Shown in pieces: positions 1 through 9,109 of a stretch of DNA of 64,000 bases; the stretch's first letter is position 1, and the number at the start of each line of letters is the position of its first letter. Made by a program: the position numbers and the translations under genes. The notes beneath the pieces were generated by a model. It did no database searches and was not told the origin of the DNA. It saw only the letters and a list, made by a program, of their open reading frames with translations. This DNA comes from Hyaloperonospora brassicae (taxonomy: Eukaryota; Oomycota; Peronosporomycetes; Peronosporales; Peronosporaceae): positions 124,001 through 188,000 of the forward strand of contig CANTFL010001471.1 in the NCBI GenBank assembly GCA_947650285.1. Direction: 5' to 3'.

Positions 1-3000
1 CGGGTCGGTCAGGATGCGCTGCGGCAACCTCAAGTGCAGAAGGCGGCACGAGCACGCGCAAGAAAACATCCACAAAATCCATCGTGACGATCTGCAGAAA
101 TCCAAACTTCTCCAGAAATGTCAGCAAGGACGGGTACTCTGTGCCCATACTGCCATCACCGCCTCCTCGTGCGTAGCTATCCGCAAACTTGAGCTTGTTC
201 TTTTTCAGAGCTTTGGAGCTGCTGCAAAGGAAGATGTCGTTGCCGAGAAGAACGTTGTCGATTTCTTCGTAGCCTGGACGTGCTTGCGTCAGGAAAAGCT
301 CCAGGTCGCCTACGGATAGCTTAAATCCTTGCATGACAGCACCTGTGACAACGTTGGAAGAGACGCTGACCGTTCCCAGCACGAGAATCACACGTGACGT
401 CAGTGTCAGCGGCGCGTAATCAGCTATCACATCGTAAAAATTAACGAAAAGCTTCGTGAACACGGTCTTCGACGCGGTTGCCAGCGGCACAACGTCGTAG
501 TCAACTCCACTAGTCATTTCGAAAAGCTTTGCACTTTCTTCATCCGACATACTCGCCGAGTCCAGTGGTATGATTGGAACAGGATATTCCATCAGCACCA
601 TATCCAGCAACTGATACAGCCATCTCGAGCGTACATCGTAGCGTAAGCTAAGGTGCGACAGGTGCAAGTCTACTTTCATCTCGCGCATCGCATTAGTTTG
701 GTCAGCAATGTCGACACCCATAAACCAGATAGGAGCTCTCGACATTCCAAACGGTGTTCTGTAAACGATTGGCACAATAGCCTTCGTACGACCGTCTTCT
801 TCCAGCAAAGTAGTGTTCTGGGCCAGCACGTGAACACGGGAGACCAGCTGCCCCATCCATTGAGACACCTGGAACACTTTAAGAGTCTGGAACGCGAAAT
901 GGTACGTGAACAAAACCTTCTCGGACTCGGACGAATCAGACGCTGTTTGTCCAGTCGCATTGACTTCGGACGGGACGGAAGCAGCAGACGATGAAATGTA
1001 GTCGCACACACGCAGAGTTCCCTCGCTCACTACGAAGTTCATGCTCATGTAACAAGGCAACAAGCGGTTCCTAAGCGCAGCCGCAGCAAGCATCTGGTTG
1101 TAACTATCCACATCAACAGGGTTGATCATCAACAGCGCGTCAAATAGCACCATCAAGCGATCCAGCGATGACTTGAACAACACTGCGTTCGCACTGGGCA
1201 GACTGATTTCTACTGAATACAGCGAAGCCGCTGCTGCCGCTCGTTCGTACGACTCTGTACGCTCCAGAGCATCCAGATTCCATCCGTTTAGGCCCACTCT
1301 TCCACCATCGTTATCGTCACCACTAACGTCATCAGGTGAGCTGCTGGCCGACGCGCCATCGGGGCTTTGGCTCGAATCTTGAGACAGATTTTGCTTGCTG
1401 GCAATGGCATCCTCCATCTCGCCGCGCGATGGGACTTGGAGCCGCAAGCGGAGTGTGCAAACATTTCCAGAGCATTTGTCACTACAGGCAGTGAGAAGTA
1501 CAGACTCATCGAGACGTACATTTCGTTGATTCCCATGCTCAGGAGTCAATAATGATACCTTGGCATTGTCGAATGAAGTATCAAACTCTGACAACCATGA
1601 AAGCGCACGTCTGTTCCTGTACTCATGTGGCGTTGATGTGCCTGCCACACAGGCCTCGTCACCCTCACTACCAGCGCGTGGAGAGGTCGAAAGAACCTTT
1701 ACACCCTCCAAAGTCATCACAAGCTTGTCTTCGCACAGTCCCCGCTTTGATGACGGGCCAAAGCGAATAAGGTCGCTGTTGACCATCGGAAACCGTAGTG
1801 TCACCTGCACACATTCCGTTGTCACGTCGAGCGTTCTCACGACTTTCTGAGCTTCATTTCTCGTGCCTGCCACTTGCTGCTTCTGCTTCGATACCGATGT
1901 ATCATCTTCCAGCAGGGCTACCAAGCGGTGCGCCCTATCTATCAGATACATATCCCATTCTACAAGGACGGGTTGTACGTTTACCCGCAGCCCTAGAGAT
2001 ACAATTGCTGCGGGAGACCCATCTTCGAGTACGGGCTCGAAATCGATACGCACCTGAGCCGATAAGTTCGCTGACAAATTCGTTCGTCGCCCAGAAACTG
2101 GTGAAGTATCAACACATTGCAAAACGCATGTCGACAGCATTGTTGCTTCATCCTCTTGAGCGTCCAACGACATCCGGGGAAACGTCTTCTCTATAATCGC
2201 ACCTGTCCCGATACTAAACGCGAGTAAAGAGTGCTGAGAATACGCCAAGCTAGAAACAATGATGTCCTTGAACGATACTTCCAATCGCTCGTGGCCGTCC
2301 ACACAAGGCAAGGCCTTTGTTTGTCGGACTGGAGCACGAAGAAAACGGCTGTCGGTCACCAAACGCTCACCTTCGTGTCCACCCCGTACATCCTCGTTGA
2401 CTTCATCTTCATCGTCGGGCATGTCATCGTACAGAAGAACGCATTGACATTCAAGCAAGTGAAACTTTGCTCGTGACTGCACTCGGCGCGCAGATCGGCT
2501 CTGGGCCGCAGTTGTAGATGACGACAAGGGACGTCGATCGTCGCAATTGTCATTTTCGTCAAAGCCGTACCGAGCCGACGCGTACATGGATTGACCCATC
2601 ATACTCTGGTTGTCAAAAGACGCGCCCGGTGCGATCGACCTTGCAAGCCCTGAATCGCACTCGAAGAATCCATCGTCCTCATCGTCTAGATCGGACAATC
2701 CTATACTATCCACACTTTCGGCAGCAGACAATTTCCGCATCTTGAACGGTAGTTGCGCCTCAGCTGATGGAGTGCTTGCATCCGTTGACGAAGCGCCACG
2801 ATGAGCATTTCTCAGTTCGTCTTGCGTCCGTCGATAGTTAAGGAGCAACTGCTCAATGCGCTGGAATTCCTTCAGCGACAAGTTGAGTGCCTTCTCACCC
2901 CCGTTGACTTCGCCGTCGTCGCTTCCAGTCATCCATTCGGGCTGATCTTCACAGATGGACCGAAATGTCACTCCCGATGAGCACCGCTCTTCAGAACGGT

Positions 3001-4057
3001 GCGTATCGAGATTGGCGGCTTCTGTCGTGAATGCATCCAATATTTTCCCTAGTTCCGGAAAATACTGGGGCTGCAATACAATCCTGATCGAGTGGAAAAA
3101 CACATCTGCATCCACTGCTGGTGCTTCGAACGCCTCGTAGTGAGACAGTTTCACTTGGATGTAGCACTGCTTGCTTGGGTCGCTAGCAAGGAATGGATGC
3201 AATACCATATCGCTGCGTTCCGTGCGGCGCCGCTCATTCTGTCTGTCTGTCTCACCATCTTCCTCACTGCTCAAGTGCAAGCTCATACTGACATCGCGGA
3301 ACTTTATGCCTTTGTGCGATATACCAAACATCGTACTCGCTGCCATCGACTGCATTCCGCCACTGACCGTCTGTGAGCCGTACATGCCTGCCAGATGGTC
3401 CAAACTGCTTCGTCCGTAAACGCTCATGACTTCCGACGCCGACTCGTCTGTGAACTGCGCCCATTGTAGTCGACACAACAGCGCGACATCTCGTCCGTTG
3501 TGCTGCTCTCCTGTCTCCAGTCGTAGGCACACATTTGACAGCGTGACTTTGATCTTGGACGTCACTTGTTCAATCCAGCTAGCCACAAAGTCAAGTCCTT
3601 CCCGAGAGATCTCATCCACTTCTTCGTGTGTGCTATTCCGATGTGCTCGACCACTGTCCACGTGCTGTTGCTCTCCCGTTTCGCTATCTTTTGCGCCGCT
3701 CGGTCGAGTCGGCTGCGTCTCGGCCTTGTTCAGCGGCACCAAGACGATCTCAACATCGTCAATCTCGACCAAGCAGCTCTCGTTCATGATATTTGCGTAC
3801 GAGATGGCGACACGAACTGAGCCCAAGTATCCCCTCTCGACCCGAAACGGCAGCCCTTGCGCCTCACAAAGCTCAGCATTCAGCACATCAGCATTCAGCA
3901 GGAGATCGCACAGCTCGAGGCGCCCGGAACGCAGATGCACGTCCAGTTGGTCCAGATCCAGCTCGTCTGCAGCCAGGAACCGTCCAATCATGCGCTTGAG
4001 CACAAACTTGTAGAGCCGCTTGAGCGCTGGGTCCGTCAAGTGCTTGAAAAACTGCAT
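1..4057 (-). CDS. ATG2: Autophagy-related protein 2 (ATG2), amino-terminal part; 3' end beyond the window
   Basis: One uninterrupted minus-strand frame runs from ATG at 4057 to the left edge, 1352 codons without stop or intron. Residues about 14-110 match the chorein-type N-terminus of ATG2: a basic helix (FVLKRMIGRFL), then ELDLDQLDVHLRSG and LLLNADVLNAEL, which line up with the plant ATG2 pattern DLDQLDVQLRDG / LALNVDYLN. In the family this forms the end of a hydrophobic groove that moves phospholipids from the ER to the growing autophagosome membrane, together with ATG9 and ATG18/WIPI. The rest is beta-rich segments separated by Ser/Asp-rich linkers (around residues 450-520). ATG2 proteins usually have about 1,600-2,300 residues, so the C-terminal part, including any ATG18-binding region, lies outside. 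VPS13 shares the chorein fold but the N-terminal motif fits ATG2 better. Confidence 0.88.
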   Translation of the reverse strand, partial: MQFFKHLTDPALKRLYKFVLKRMIGRFLAADELDLDQLDVHLRSGRLELCDLLLNADVLNAELCEAQGLPFRVERGYLGSVRVAISYANIMNESCLVEIDDVEIVLVPLNKAETQPTRPSGAKDSETGEQQHVDSGRAHRNSTHEEVDEISREGLDFVASWIEQVTSKIKVTLSNVCLRLETGEQHNGRDVALLCRLQWAQFTDESASEVMSVYGRSSLDHLAGMYGSQTVSGGMQSMAASTMFGISHKGIKFRDVSMSLHLSSEEDGETDRQNERRRTERSDMVLHPFLASDPSKQCYIQVKLSHYEAFEAPAVDADVFFHSIRIVLQPQYFPELGKILDAFTTEAANLDTHRSEERCSSGVTFRSICEDQPEWMTGSDDGEVNGGEKALNLSLKEFQRIEQLLLNYRRTQDELRNAHRGASSTDASTPSAEAQLPFKMRKLSAAESVDSIGLSDLDDEDDGFFECDSGLARSIAPGASFDNQSMMGQSMYASARYGFDENDNCDDRRPLSSSTTAAQSRSARRVQSRAKFHLLECQCVLLYDDMPDDEDEVNEDVRGGHEGERLVTDSRFLRAPVRQTKALPCVDGHERLEVSFKDIIVSSLAYSQHSLLAFSIGTGAIIEKTFPRMSLDAQEDEATMLSTCVLQCVDTSPVSGRRTNLSANLSAQVRIDFEPVLEDGSPAAIVSLGLRVNVQPVLVEWDMYLIDRAHRLVALLEDDTSVSKQKQQVAGTRNEAQKVVRTLDVTTECVQVTLRFPMVNSDLIRFGPSSKRGLCEDKLVMTLEGVKVLSTSPRAGSEGDEACVAGTSTPHEYRNRRALSWLSEFDTSFDNAKVSLLTPEHGNQRNVRLDESVLLTACSDKCSGNVCTLRLRLQVPSRGEMEDAIASKQNLSQDSSQSPDGASASSSPDDVSGDDNDGGRVGLNGWNLDALERTESYERAAAAASLYSVEISLPSANAVLFKSSLDRLMVLFDALLMINPVDVDSYNQMLAAAALRNRLLPCYMSMNFVVSEGTLRVCDYISSSAASVPSEVNATGQTASDSSESEKVLFTYHFAFQTLKVFQVSQWMGQLVSRVHVLAQNTTLLEEDGRTKAIVPIVYRTPFGMSRAPIWFMGVDIADQTNAMREMKVDLHLSHLSLRYDVRSRWLYQLLDMVLMEYPVPIIPLDSASMSDEESAKLFEMTSGVDYDVVPLATASKTVFTKLFVNFYDVIADYAPLTLTSRVILVLGTVSVSSNVVTGAVMQGFKLSVGDLELFLTQARPGYEEIDNVLLGNDIFLCSSSKALKKNKLKFADSYARGGGDGSMGTEYPSLLTFLEKFGFLQIVTMDFVDVFLRVLVPPSALEVAAAHPDRP

Positions 4058-5323
4058 CTCGGTCGTCTGCGTGCGTCGAGAATAAAGTGAAGAGATCCGT
4101 CGGGTTTACAGTTTTTAAGAAAAGAAAAAAGAGCGATGCGCTAAAAATAAAACAAACAATCGGTCAGTAAAAATAAAAAAGCGCGAGCAAAAAAGCCCTT
4201 TTGGCCCAACTACGCCACTCCTGGAGCTCGGAAAAGCGGCACACACATCGATGACATCACTACCTGCTTGGCAATGTAGGAACGGGACCTGGACGATCGC
4301 CGCTGGACTCGCCAGGATGCAATCTCGTACGCCGCGTCTTGTGCCGTCCGTCGTCTGACCTCTTGGCTTGTTTTGCGTTGTTCTTTGAAGAATTCGGAGC
4401 GGTCTCTTTTCAGCCAATCAGCGAGACGTTCGCGCGATGACAGCCAGCGTTTCTACCCCGTCTGAACGACGTCTACTTGACAGGAGATATCGCTATGTAG
4501 GGGAAACGTCGGAATAATAGGACAAACGGACAACATGCGGGACCCACCGACCGACCGACCGACCGACCGTCGTCACTTGAAGCTGGGGCGAAGGACCATC
4601 TGGTAAATAACTTGCAGTGCGTAGTGCAACATAAGCACAACTGATTGCAGCGACTACCTGCAACGCGCCTTTTCGCCAGCGTATTCTTTGCAAGAAGGAT
4701 CGGCCGAGTCAGAAGACAGCTGCTCGTCCGAGCTGCGACTTCAAGCAAAGAGCAGTCTCCACGAAACACTATGTAGAGGCGTCTTATCAAGGGCATTTAT
4801 TCACGGGCGATTGATCCATTGCTAGCAACCGACACGAATGTCTATCTGTCCCTCGATTATCGACAACGACATTGCATCTGCTCGCGTCAATACGTGCGTG
4901 TGGAGCAAACAACACGAGGCGGACGACCTCTGCGATCGATCTTTGATCGCACACGCAGCCAGTGAGAATTCGATACTAACGATCAATCGATCGACCGACT
5001 GACCGACCGACTGACCGATTGACTGACTGACTACTTTATCCAACCTCTCGTGCCTTCATCACGCGCTTCTCTTCTCGTTTGTATGCGCACACTCACCCGG
5101 ACAAAACCTGTTTTGAACCAAAGTGCGTTTTATGTCCATATCTACTATCACGCACGACCGGACGACAGTATCGTAACAGATGTCACTGACGCAAGAACAT
5201 CCGCTCCCTTTTTCTGAACCGATATTATCCTGGTTTAATTTGACACAAATCAGACAAGAAAACAAACTCGGATCTTTTGTGGCCGGCTGGCGTCCGTCAC
5301 GACGGACCGCCAGCGATGCCAAC
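4058..5323. other. Intergenic region with GACC/GACT simple repeats
   Basis: No convincing gene. A short minus-strand open frame at 4115-4417 has low-complexity composition and is probably chance. Two simple-repeat patches are visible: GACC repeats at about 4549-4570 and mixed GATC/GACC/GACT repeats at about 4985-5034. The stretch contains the 5' flank of ATG2 and the 3' flank of the GST gene. Confidence 0.6.
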
Positions 5324-5992
5324 TTACGCGTTCGCTTTCGTCTTCATGCCCATCTTCGAGAGGAACGCGTCGACATCCGCCTGCATCGCGTCGTGGTGCG
5401 GCACCTGCTTCATCCGGCCGAGCCAGGCCGACAGCTTGGGGTACTTGGCAAAGTCAAAGATGCCCATGAGCTCGATCTGGACAAACTCGCAGTACGCAGC
5501 AATGTCGGCGATCGTGGGGTGGTCCGTCCCGGCCACAAAGTCCGCGACCAGGAGCTTCTCCATCAGGTCCGCCAGCTTTGTCAACACCGCCGTCGAGTTC
5601 TTGACCAGCACAGCCTCTTCAGGCGTCGCGATGTTCATCTTCGTGTGCATGACAGGCACCAGGACCTTGGACGAGATCTGACGCGTGTTCGAGTGGTGCC
5701 AGTGCAAGTACTGGTTTACCTTGGCGCGGGCGTGTAGGTCCGTCGGGTACAAGTCCGTCCAGCTGAGCTTCTCCGCCAAGTACACGAGGATGGCGTTGCC
5801 TTCAAACATGGAGAACTCGCCGTCTTCCAGCACGGGCATGAGACCGTTCGGGTTCATGGCAAGGTACTCGGCCGACTTGAACGTCGGGCTGCCAAAGTCC
5901 AAGTCCACGACCTCGTGGTCGACCTGCTTGAGGCGCAAGCCCCACTCGACCGCGCGACACGGCTGACTGATCAGATTGCCGTACAATTTCAT
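5324..5992 (-). CDS. Glutathione S-transferase, theta-like
   Basis: A single-exon protein of 222 residues, normal for cytosolic GSTs. The N-terminal thioredoxin-fold domain (about 1-80) carries SQPCRAVEW at residues 9-17; in theta-class enzymes the Ser of this SQPCRAV motif activates glutathione. The cis-proline region reads GLMPVLEDGEF. The helical C-terminal domain (about 90-215) has ATPEEAVLVKNS and LADLMEKLLVADFVAGTDHPTIADIAAY, the last containing the N-capping box and the conserved Asp of the hydrophobic core. An oddity is FEGNAILVYL where most family members have E-S-x-A-I: the Ser that contacts the gamma-glutamyl group is Gly. It probably conjugates glutathione to electrophiles or reduces peroxides in the cytosol. 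It is head to head with TPK, with 306 bp between the two starts. Confidence 0.9.
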   Translation of the reverse strand: MKLYGNLISQPCRAVEWGLRLKQVDHEVVDLDFGSPTFKSAEYLAMNPNGLMPVLEDGEFSMFEGNAILVYLAEKLSWTDLYPTDLHARAKVNQYLHWHHSNTRQISSKVLVPVMHTKMNIATPEEAVLVKNSTAVLTKLADLMEKLLVADFVAGTDHPTIADIAAYCEFVQIELMGIFDFAKYPKLSAWLGRMKQVPHHDAMQADVDAFLSKMGMKTKANA

Positions 5993-6298
5993 CGGGTCTT
6001 TTGACGTGGCGCTTCTTTAGGACGTGGGTGGGGATGTGTGGGTGGGTGTTGGGCTGCGAGTTTGCAAATGAGCCAACTCGCAGCGGATCTTTGGCTCGAT
6101 CTTGTGGTCGATCTTTTTTGTGTGCACCACACATACACGGCACCCGCTCACACGTACCTATCACGTAAGCGTCGACGCAAACACAGCCCGGCGGACGTCG
6201 TTTGTTTGTTGACGACCGCACCTATACATGGCTACATCCACAACCCCGAGCGCGCGTGGTGTCTCCGTCTAAGTACGATCTCGCGGCCCCCCGCGGAC
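5993..6298. promoter_or_regulatory. Shared promoter region between GST and TPK
   Basis: 306 bp separate the ATG of the GST gene (leftward) and that of thiamine pyrophosphokinase (rightward), so both promoters must lie here or overlap. A rightward open frame continues through it, but its residues (CACA/GTGT-rich, basic) do not match TPK and probably are leader. I could not assign core promoter elements. Confidence 0.45.
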
Positions 6299-7144
6299 AT
6301 GTCGCCTGATCAACTGGAGCTGCCCACGCACGCGCACTCCAATGCGTTCTGGTCGGCCCCTCACACGGCGCCGCGTGTGGCCGTCTTAGTGCTGAATGCG
6401 TCGCACGGCTCGTGGCGCGTGGCAGCAGCGAGGGGCGTCGCAGGAGCGCACGGCTCGGAGCTGTTCTGGAGCTTATGGACCCACGCGCAGCTGAGGGTCT
6501 GTGCTGACGGCGGTGCGAACCGTTTGTACGACCGCAGCCGCGCACTAAAAGCGCAGGAGATTGTACAGGCACCGGACTATATCAAGGGCGACTTGGACTC
6601 CCTGCGCGAGGACGTGCGGGCGTTTTTCGCGGCAAAGGGGACAGTCGTGCTCAAGGATCCGGACCAGTCGACAAATGATCTGGACAAGTGCTTGCAACTG
6701 ATTTACCAGCAGCAAGAGGACCACTGCCGGACACAGGACAATGCACAGGACTTGTTCTCGGTCCTGATCTTCGGGGCAATGGGCGGCCGGTTTGACCAGG
6801 AGATGCAGAACATCAATGCGCTGTTCCGATGGCACGGGAAGTTCCAGCAGCTCGTGTTGCTGTCGGACGAGACGACAGCGAGGCTGCTGGAGCCGCATGT
6901 GCGGCACGTGATTACACCCAACTTTATGTTTGAAACGCGCACGTGTGGCCTGATTCCCGTGGCGGGAACGTGCAACGAGACGACCACGTCGGGGCTCAAG
7001 TGGAACCTGAGCCCGGGCATGGAGACAGGGTTTGGAGGACTCATTAGTAGCTCGAATCACGTGGACGATGCGTGCGAGCAGGTAGAGGTCGTGACGTCGC
7101 ATCCGCTCATTTGGACCACGGAACTAAAGAAGCAGCTCGACTAG
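6299..7144 (+). CDS. TPK1: Thiamine pyrophosphokinase
   Basis: 281 residues from ATG at 6299. The open frame extends upstream to 6038 but the extra 87 residues are low-complexity and absent from the family, so this start is preferred. The enzyme transfers pyrophosphate from ATP to thiamine, giving thiamine diphosphate (EC 2.7.6.2). N-terminal catalytic domain motifs: RVCADGGANRLYD, DYIKGDLDSL, KDPDQSTNDLDKCL and GAMGGRFDQEMQNINAL; their acidic residues bind Mg-ATP. The C-terminal beta-sandwich that binds thiamine shows TCGLIPVAG and TTSGLKWNL. Human TPK1 has 243 residues; the extra length here is mainly N-terminal and an insert around QQQEDHCRTQDN. No intron. Probably cytosolic; no clear targeting peptide. 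Confidence 0.95.
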   Translation: MSPDQLELPTHAHSNAFWSAPHTAPRVAVLVLNASHGSWRVAAARGVAGAHGSELFWSLWTHAQLRVCADGGANRLYDRSRALKAQEIVQAPDYIKGDLDSLREDVRAFFAAKGTVVLKDPDQSTNDLDKCLQLIYQQQEDHCRTQDNAQDLFSVLIFGAMGGRFDQEMQNINALFRWHGKFQQLVLLSDETTARLLEPHVRHVITPNFMFETRTCGLIPVAGTCNETTTSGLKWNLSPGMETGFGGLISSSNHVDDACEQVEVVTSHPLIWTTELKKQLD

Positions 7145-7234
7145 TAGCGGTACCGCATGTCGAATCAAGTCCATTTAGTATGATCATCAGGGTCGTGTTG
7201 CTCTTATTGTTGGCATCACGTAGGGTAGATCGTC

Positions 7235-7790
7235 GTGCTGAAGCCACGAGACATTGTTGTTATCCTCATCGCCACCACTCCGTGCAATAATTGTGTACCC
7301 AGAGACGAAGAGGATCATGATGATGACAACGTCGACAAAGATGATGTAGACAAAGAGGATCGTGCTGATGACGTAGGCGAAGATGATGAAGACGATGATG
7401 ATACAGACGAATGTGACAGAGGCGAAGATGATGGCGATGATAACGTAGTCAAAGATGATGTAGACGAAGTTGATCATTGTGATGATGCAGGCGAAGGTAA
7501 TCATGATGATGATGTAGACAAAGATGATGTAGACGAAGTTGATCATTGCGATGATGCAGGCGAAGGTAATCATGATGATGATGTAGACAAAGATGATGAT
7601 GTAGACGAAGGTGATCATGACGATGATGTAGACAAAGAGGATCATGATGATGTAGACGAAAATGATCATGGCGATGATGTAGACAAAGAGGATCGTGGTG
7701 ATGTAGACAAAGATGATGTAGACGAAGGTGATCATGGTGATGATGTAGACAAAGATGATCGTGATGATGATATCTATTTGAAAAGCAGCT
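7235..7790. repeat. Asp-codon-rich minisatellite (69-bp and shorter periods), open on both strands
   Basis: The block consists of diverged triplet-phased units built from GAT GAT GTA GAC AAA GAT. A 69-bp unit starts at 7451 and again at 7520, nearly identical (one visible C/T change), and the same junction recurs at 7589. Because the periods are multiples of three and the units lack stops, the plus strand reads as a 200-codon Asp/Val/Glu/His frame (7235-7837) and the minus strand as a 182-codon Ile/Val/Phe/Tyr frame (7187-7735). It begins about 90 bp after the TPK stop. I treat it as repeat DNA rather than a proven gene; if expressed, the plus-strand product would be a highly acidic protein. 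A detached copy lies at 8432-8475. Confidence 0.75.
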
Positions 7791-7835
7791 GTATTGACTT
7801 AGCTTCTCTTTACTTCTTTAGCAGCTGTATTGACT
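7784..7835. repeat. 16-bp direct repeat pair
   Basis: AGCAGCTGTATTGACT occurs at 7784-7799 and again at 7820-7835, 36 bp apart, at the junction between the Asp-codon minisatellite and the LINE-like relic. It may be a small tandem duplication. Confidence 0.7.
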
Positions 7836-8374
7836 GAGTATTGTAAGTAGAGAAAGAGAACAGATTGTCTATTTACTGGTTAGTGCAAGATCTCTGGTAG
7901 GTTGTTAACCACACTAGCAACGCTGGAGGGTCCAGGCATTGCCTACGGCTGGCAGCCTGGCTATGAAAGCCGGGCTGCCCTCTCGGTTCTGATATAAATA
8001 TGTCGTAACATGCAGAAAGTTGGGCGCCACGCACGGCCGTGTCAGCCCTGCAATGGAGACGTTTGATGAGCGCCCGCAATTGAAGCTGAATCCTCCCCCA
8101 AATCATGGCTTCACTGGCTTGCATCGGGATTTTCGCATTGTGAAAAACTCTGTCCACGCGGTGTTGCCAGAGCATTGTGATGATGACGGTCCCTGCGACC
8201 TCCCAGATCGTCCTCCAGGCCGTGGCGAATTGATCGATGTCGTCGGGGTATCTGACTAACAGCATTGCCGTGACCTGCGGCGAAATGCGTGGTACTCTAC
8301 CGTTTGCGCAGTGCTCGAGCCAATCCAGTATATGGTGAGGCTTATGAGGTGTGCTCTCACGAGTATTGTAAGTA
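7836..8374 (-). mobile_element. Truncated LINE-like relic (reverse-transcriptase tail) with 14-bp flanking repeats
   Basis: A minus-strand open frame at 7873-8379 (168 codons, no normal start) has features of the region after the RT domain in oomycete LINEs: HILDWLEHC, WRTIWEVAGTVIITMLWQHRVDRVF (a W-R-x-x-W ... L-W-x-x-R-x-x-R-V-F pattern) and LQLRALIKRL. The piece is bounded by identical 14-mers GAGTATTGTAAGTA at 7836-7849 and 8361-8374, which look like a target-site duplication. No poly-A tract or RT catalytic motif remains, so it is a dead 5'-truncated fragment. Identification rests on a composition and motif resemblance, not on a search. Confidence 0.45.
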
Positions 8375-8431
8375 CTCAACTAGTGATAATTGAATGTTGC
8401 AGCGGTGATCGGTATGATCTGCCGCCGCACT

Positions 8432-8475
8432 AATCATGATGATGATGTAGACAAAGAGTATCATGATGATGATGT
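8432..8475. repeat. Detached copy of the Asp-codon minisatellite
   Basis: The string AATCATGATGATGATGTAG followed by ACAAAGA here is the same as units inside the main array (for example near 7499-7525), showing that the array once continued here or was copied. Confidence 0.75.
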
Positions 8476-9109
8476 TATCCGACCGATTTTATGCACGAAC
8501 TCGAATCGTACGTCGCTGCACATCAAACTCGCAGCTCTCGTCCTAATTTAGTCTGAAAACCTGTTTTCGCGATTAAACTAGAGCTGTAGTTCAAAAAAGC
8601 ATGCAGCCCAAACGACTGGTAGCGAGTGGGCCACCACAAGCGGTTGTGTTGTCACGTAGACGGCATTTCGGATCTGGCTCGACATGGCCACGAACGGTGT
8701 GGGCAAACAGAAGACGTAGCTTTGTGTTGTACTACGAAATGCACTGATGATCACGTTTTTCATTTTCAGACTAGAGTTTCTGAATCAAGGGGGTAGTAGC
8801 CCTGTTGATGAGAATTGATTCTGAGCATTCTCGTCCAAGTAAGTAGTCGCTGTCGATGCAGTAGTAGCAGTAGCAGCACTACTAGTACCCTCTGCACGAA
8901 TGGTTGAGAGACAAAGGAGAAAGGAGTGATGAGATGTAGATTCTGTCAACCATCTTTCGGGGCTGATATTCCAAGTATTTGATGCATACCAAGAACTACT
9001 GACCTTTCCAACATCGAAACCATTAGCTGCATCCAGCGTGTTCACATGCGCAATCGAAAACCAAATCGAAGTGTCTTTATTGTACACGTACGCCACCCCC
9101 TCACCTGCG
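8476..9109. other. 3' flank of the EDR2_C gene, nothing recognised
   Basis: A minus-strand open frame overlaps the gene's 3' end (8785-9213) in another register and has a Ser/Thr/Ala-rich C-terminus; it looks like chance. A second, 61-codon frame at 8578-8763 is also unsupported. Confidence 0.5.

Noticed and set aside
7187..7735. Hydrophobic Ile/Val/Phe/Tyr 182-codon minus-strand protein
   Set aside because: It is the reverse reading of the Asp-codon minisatellite; no start context and no natural membrane topology.
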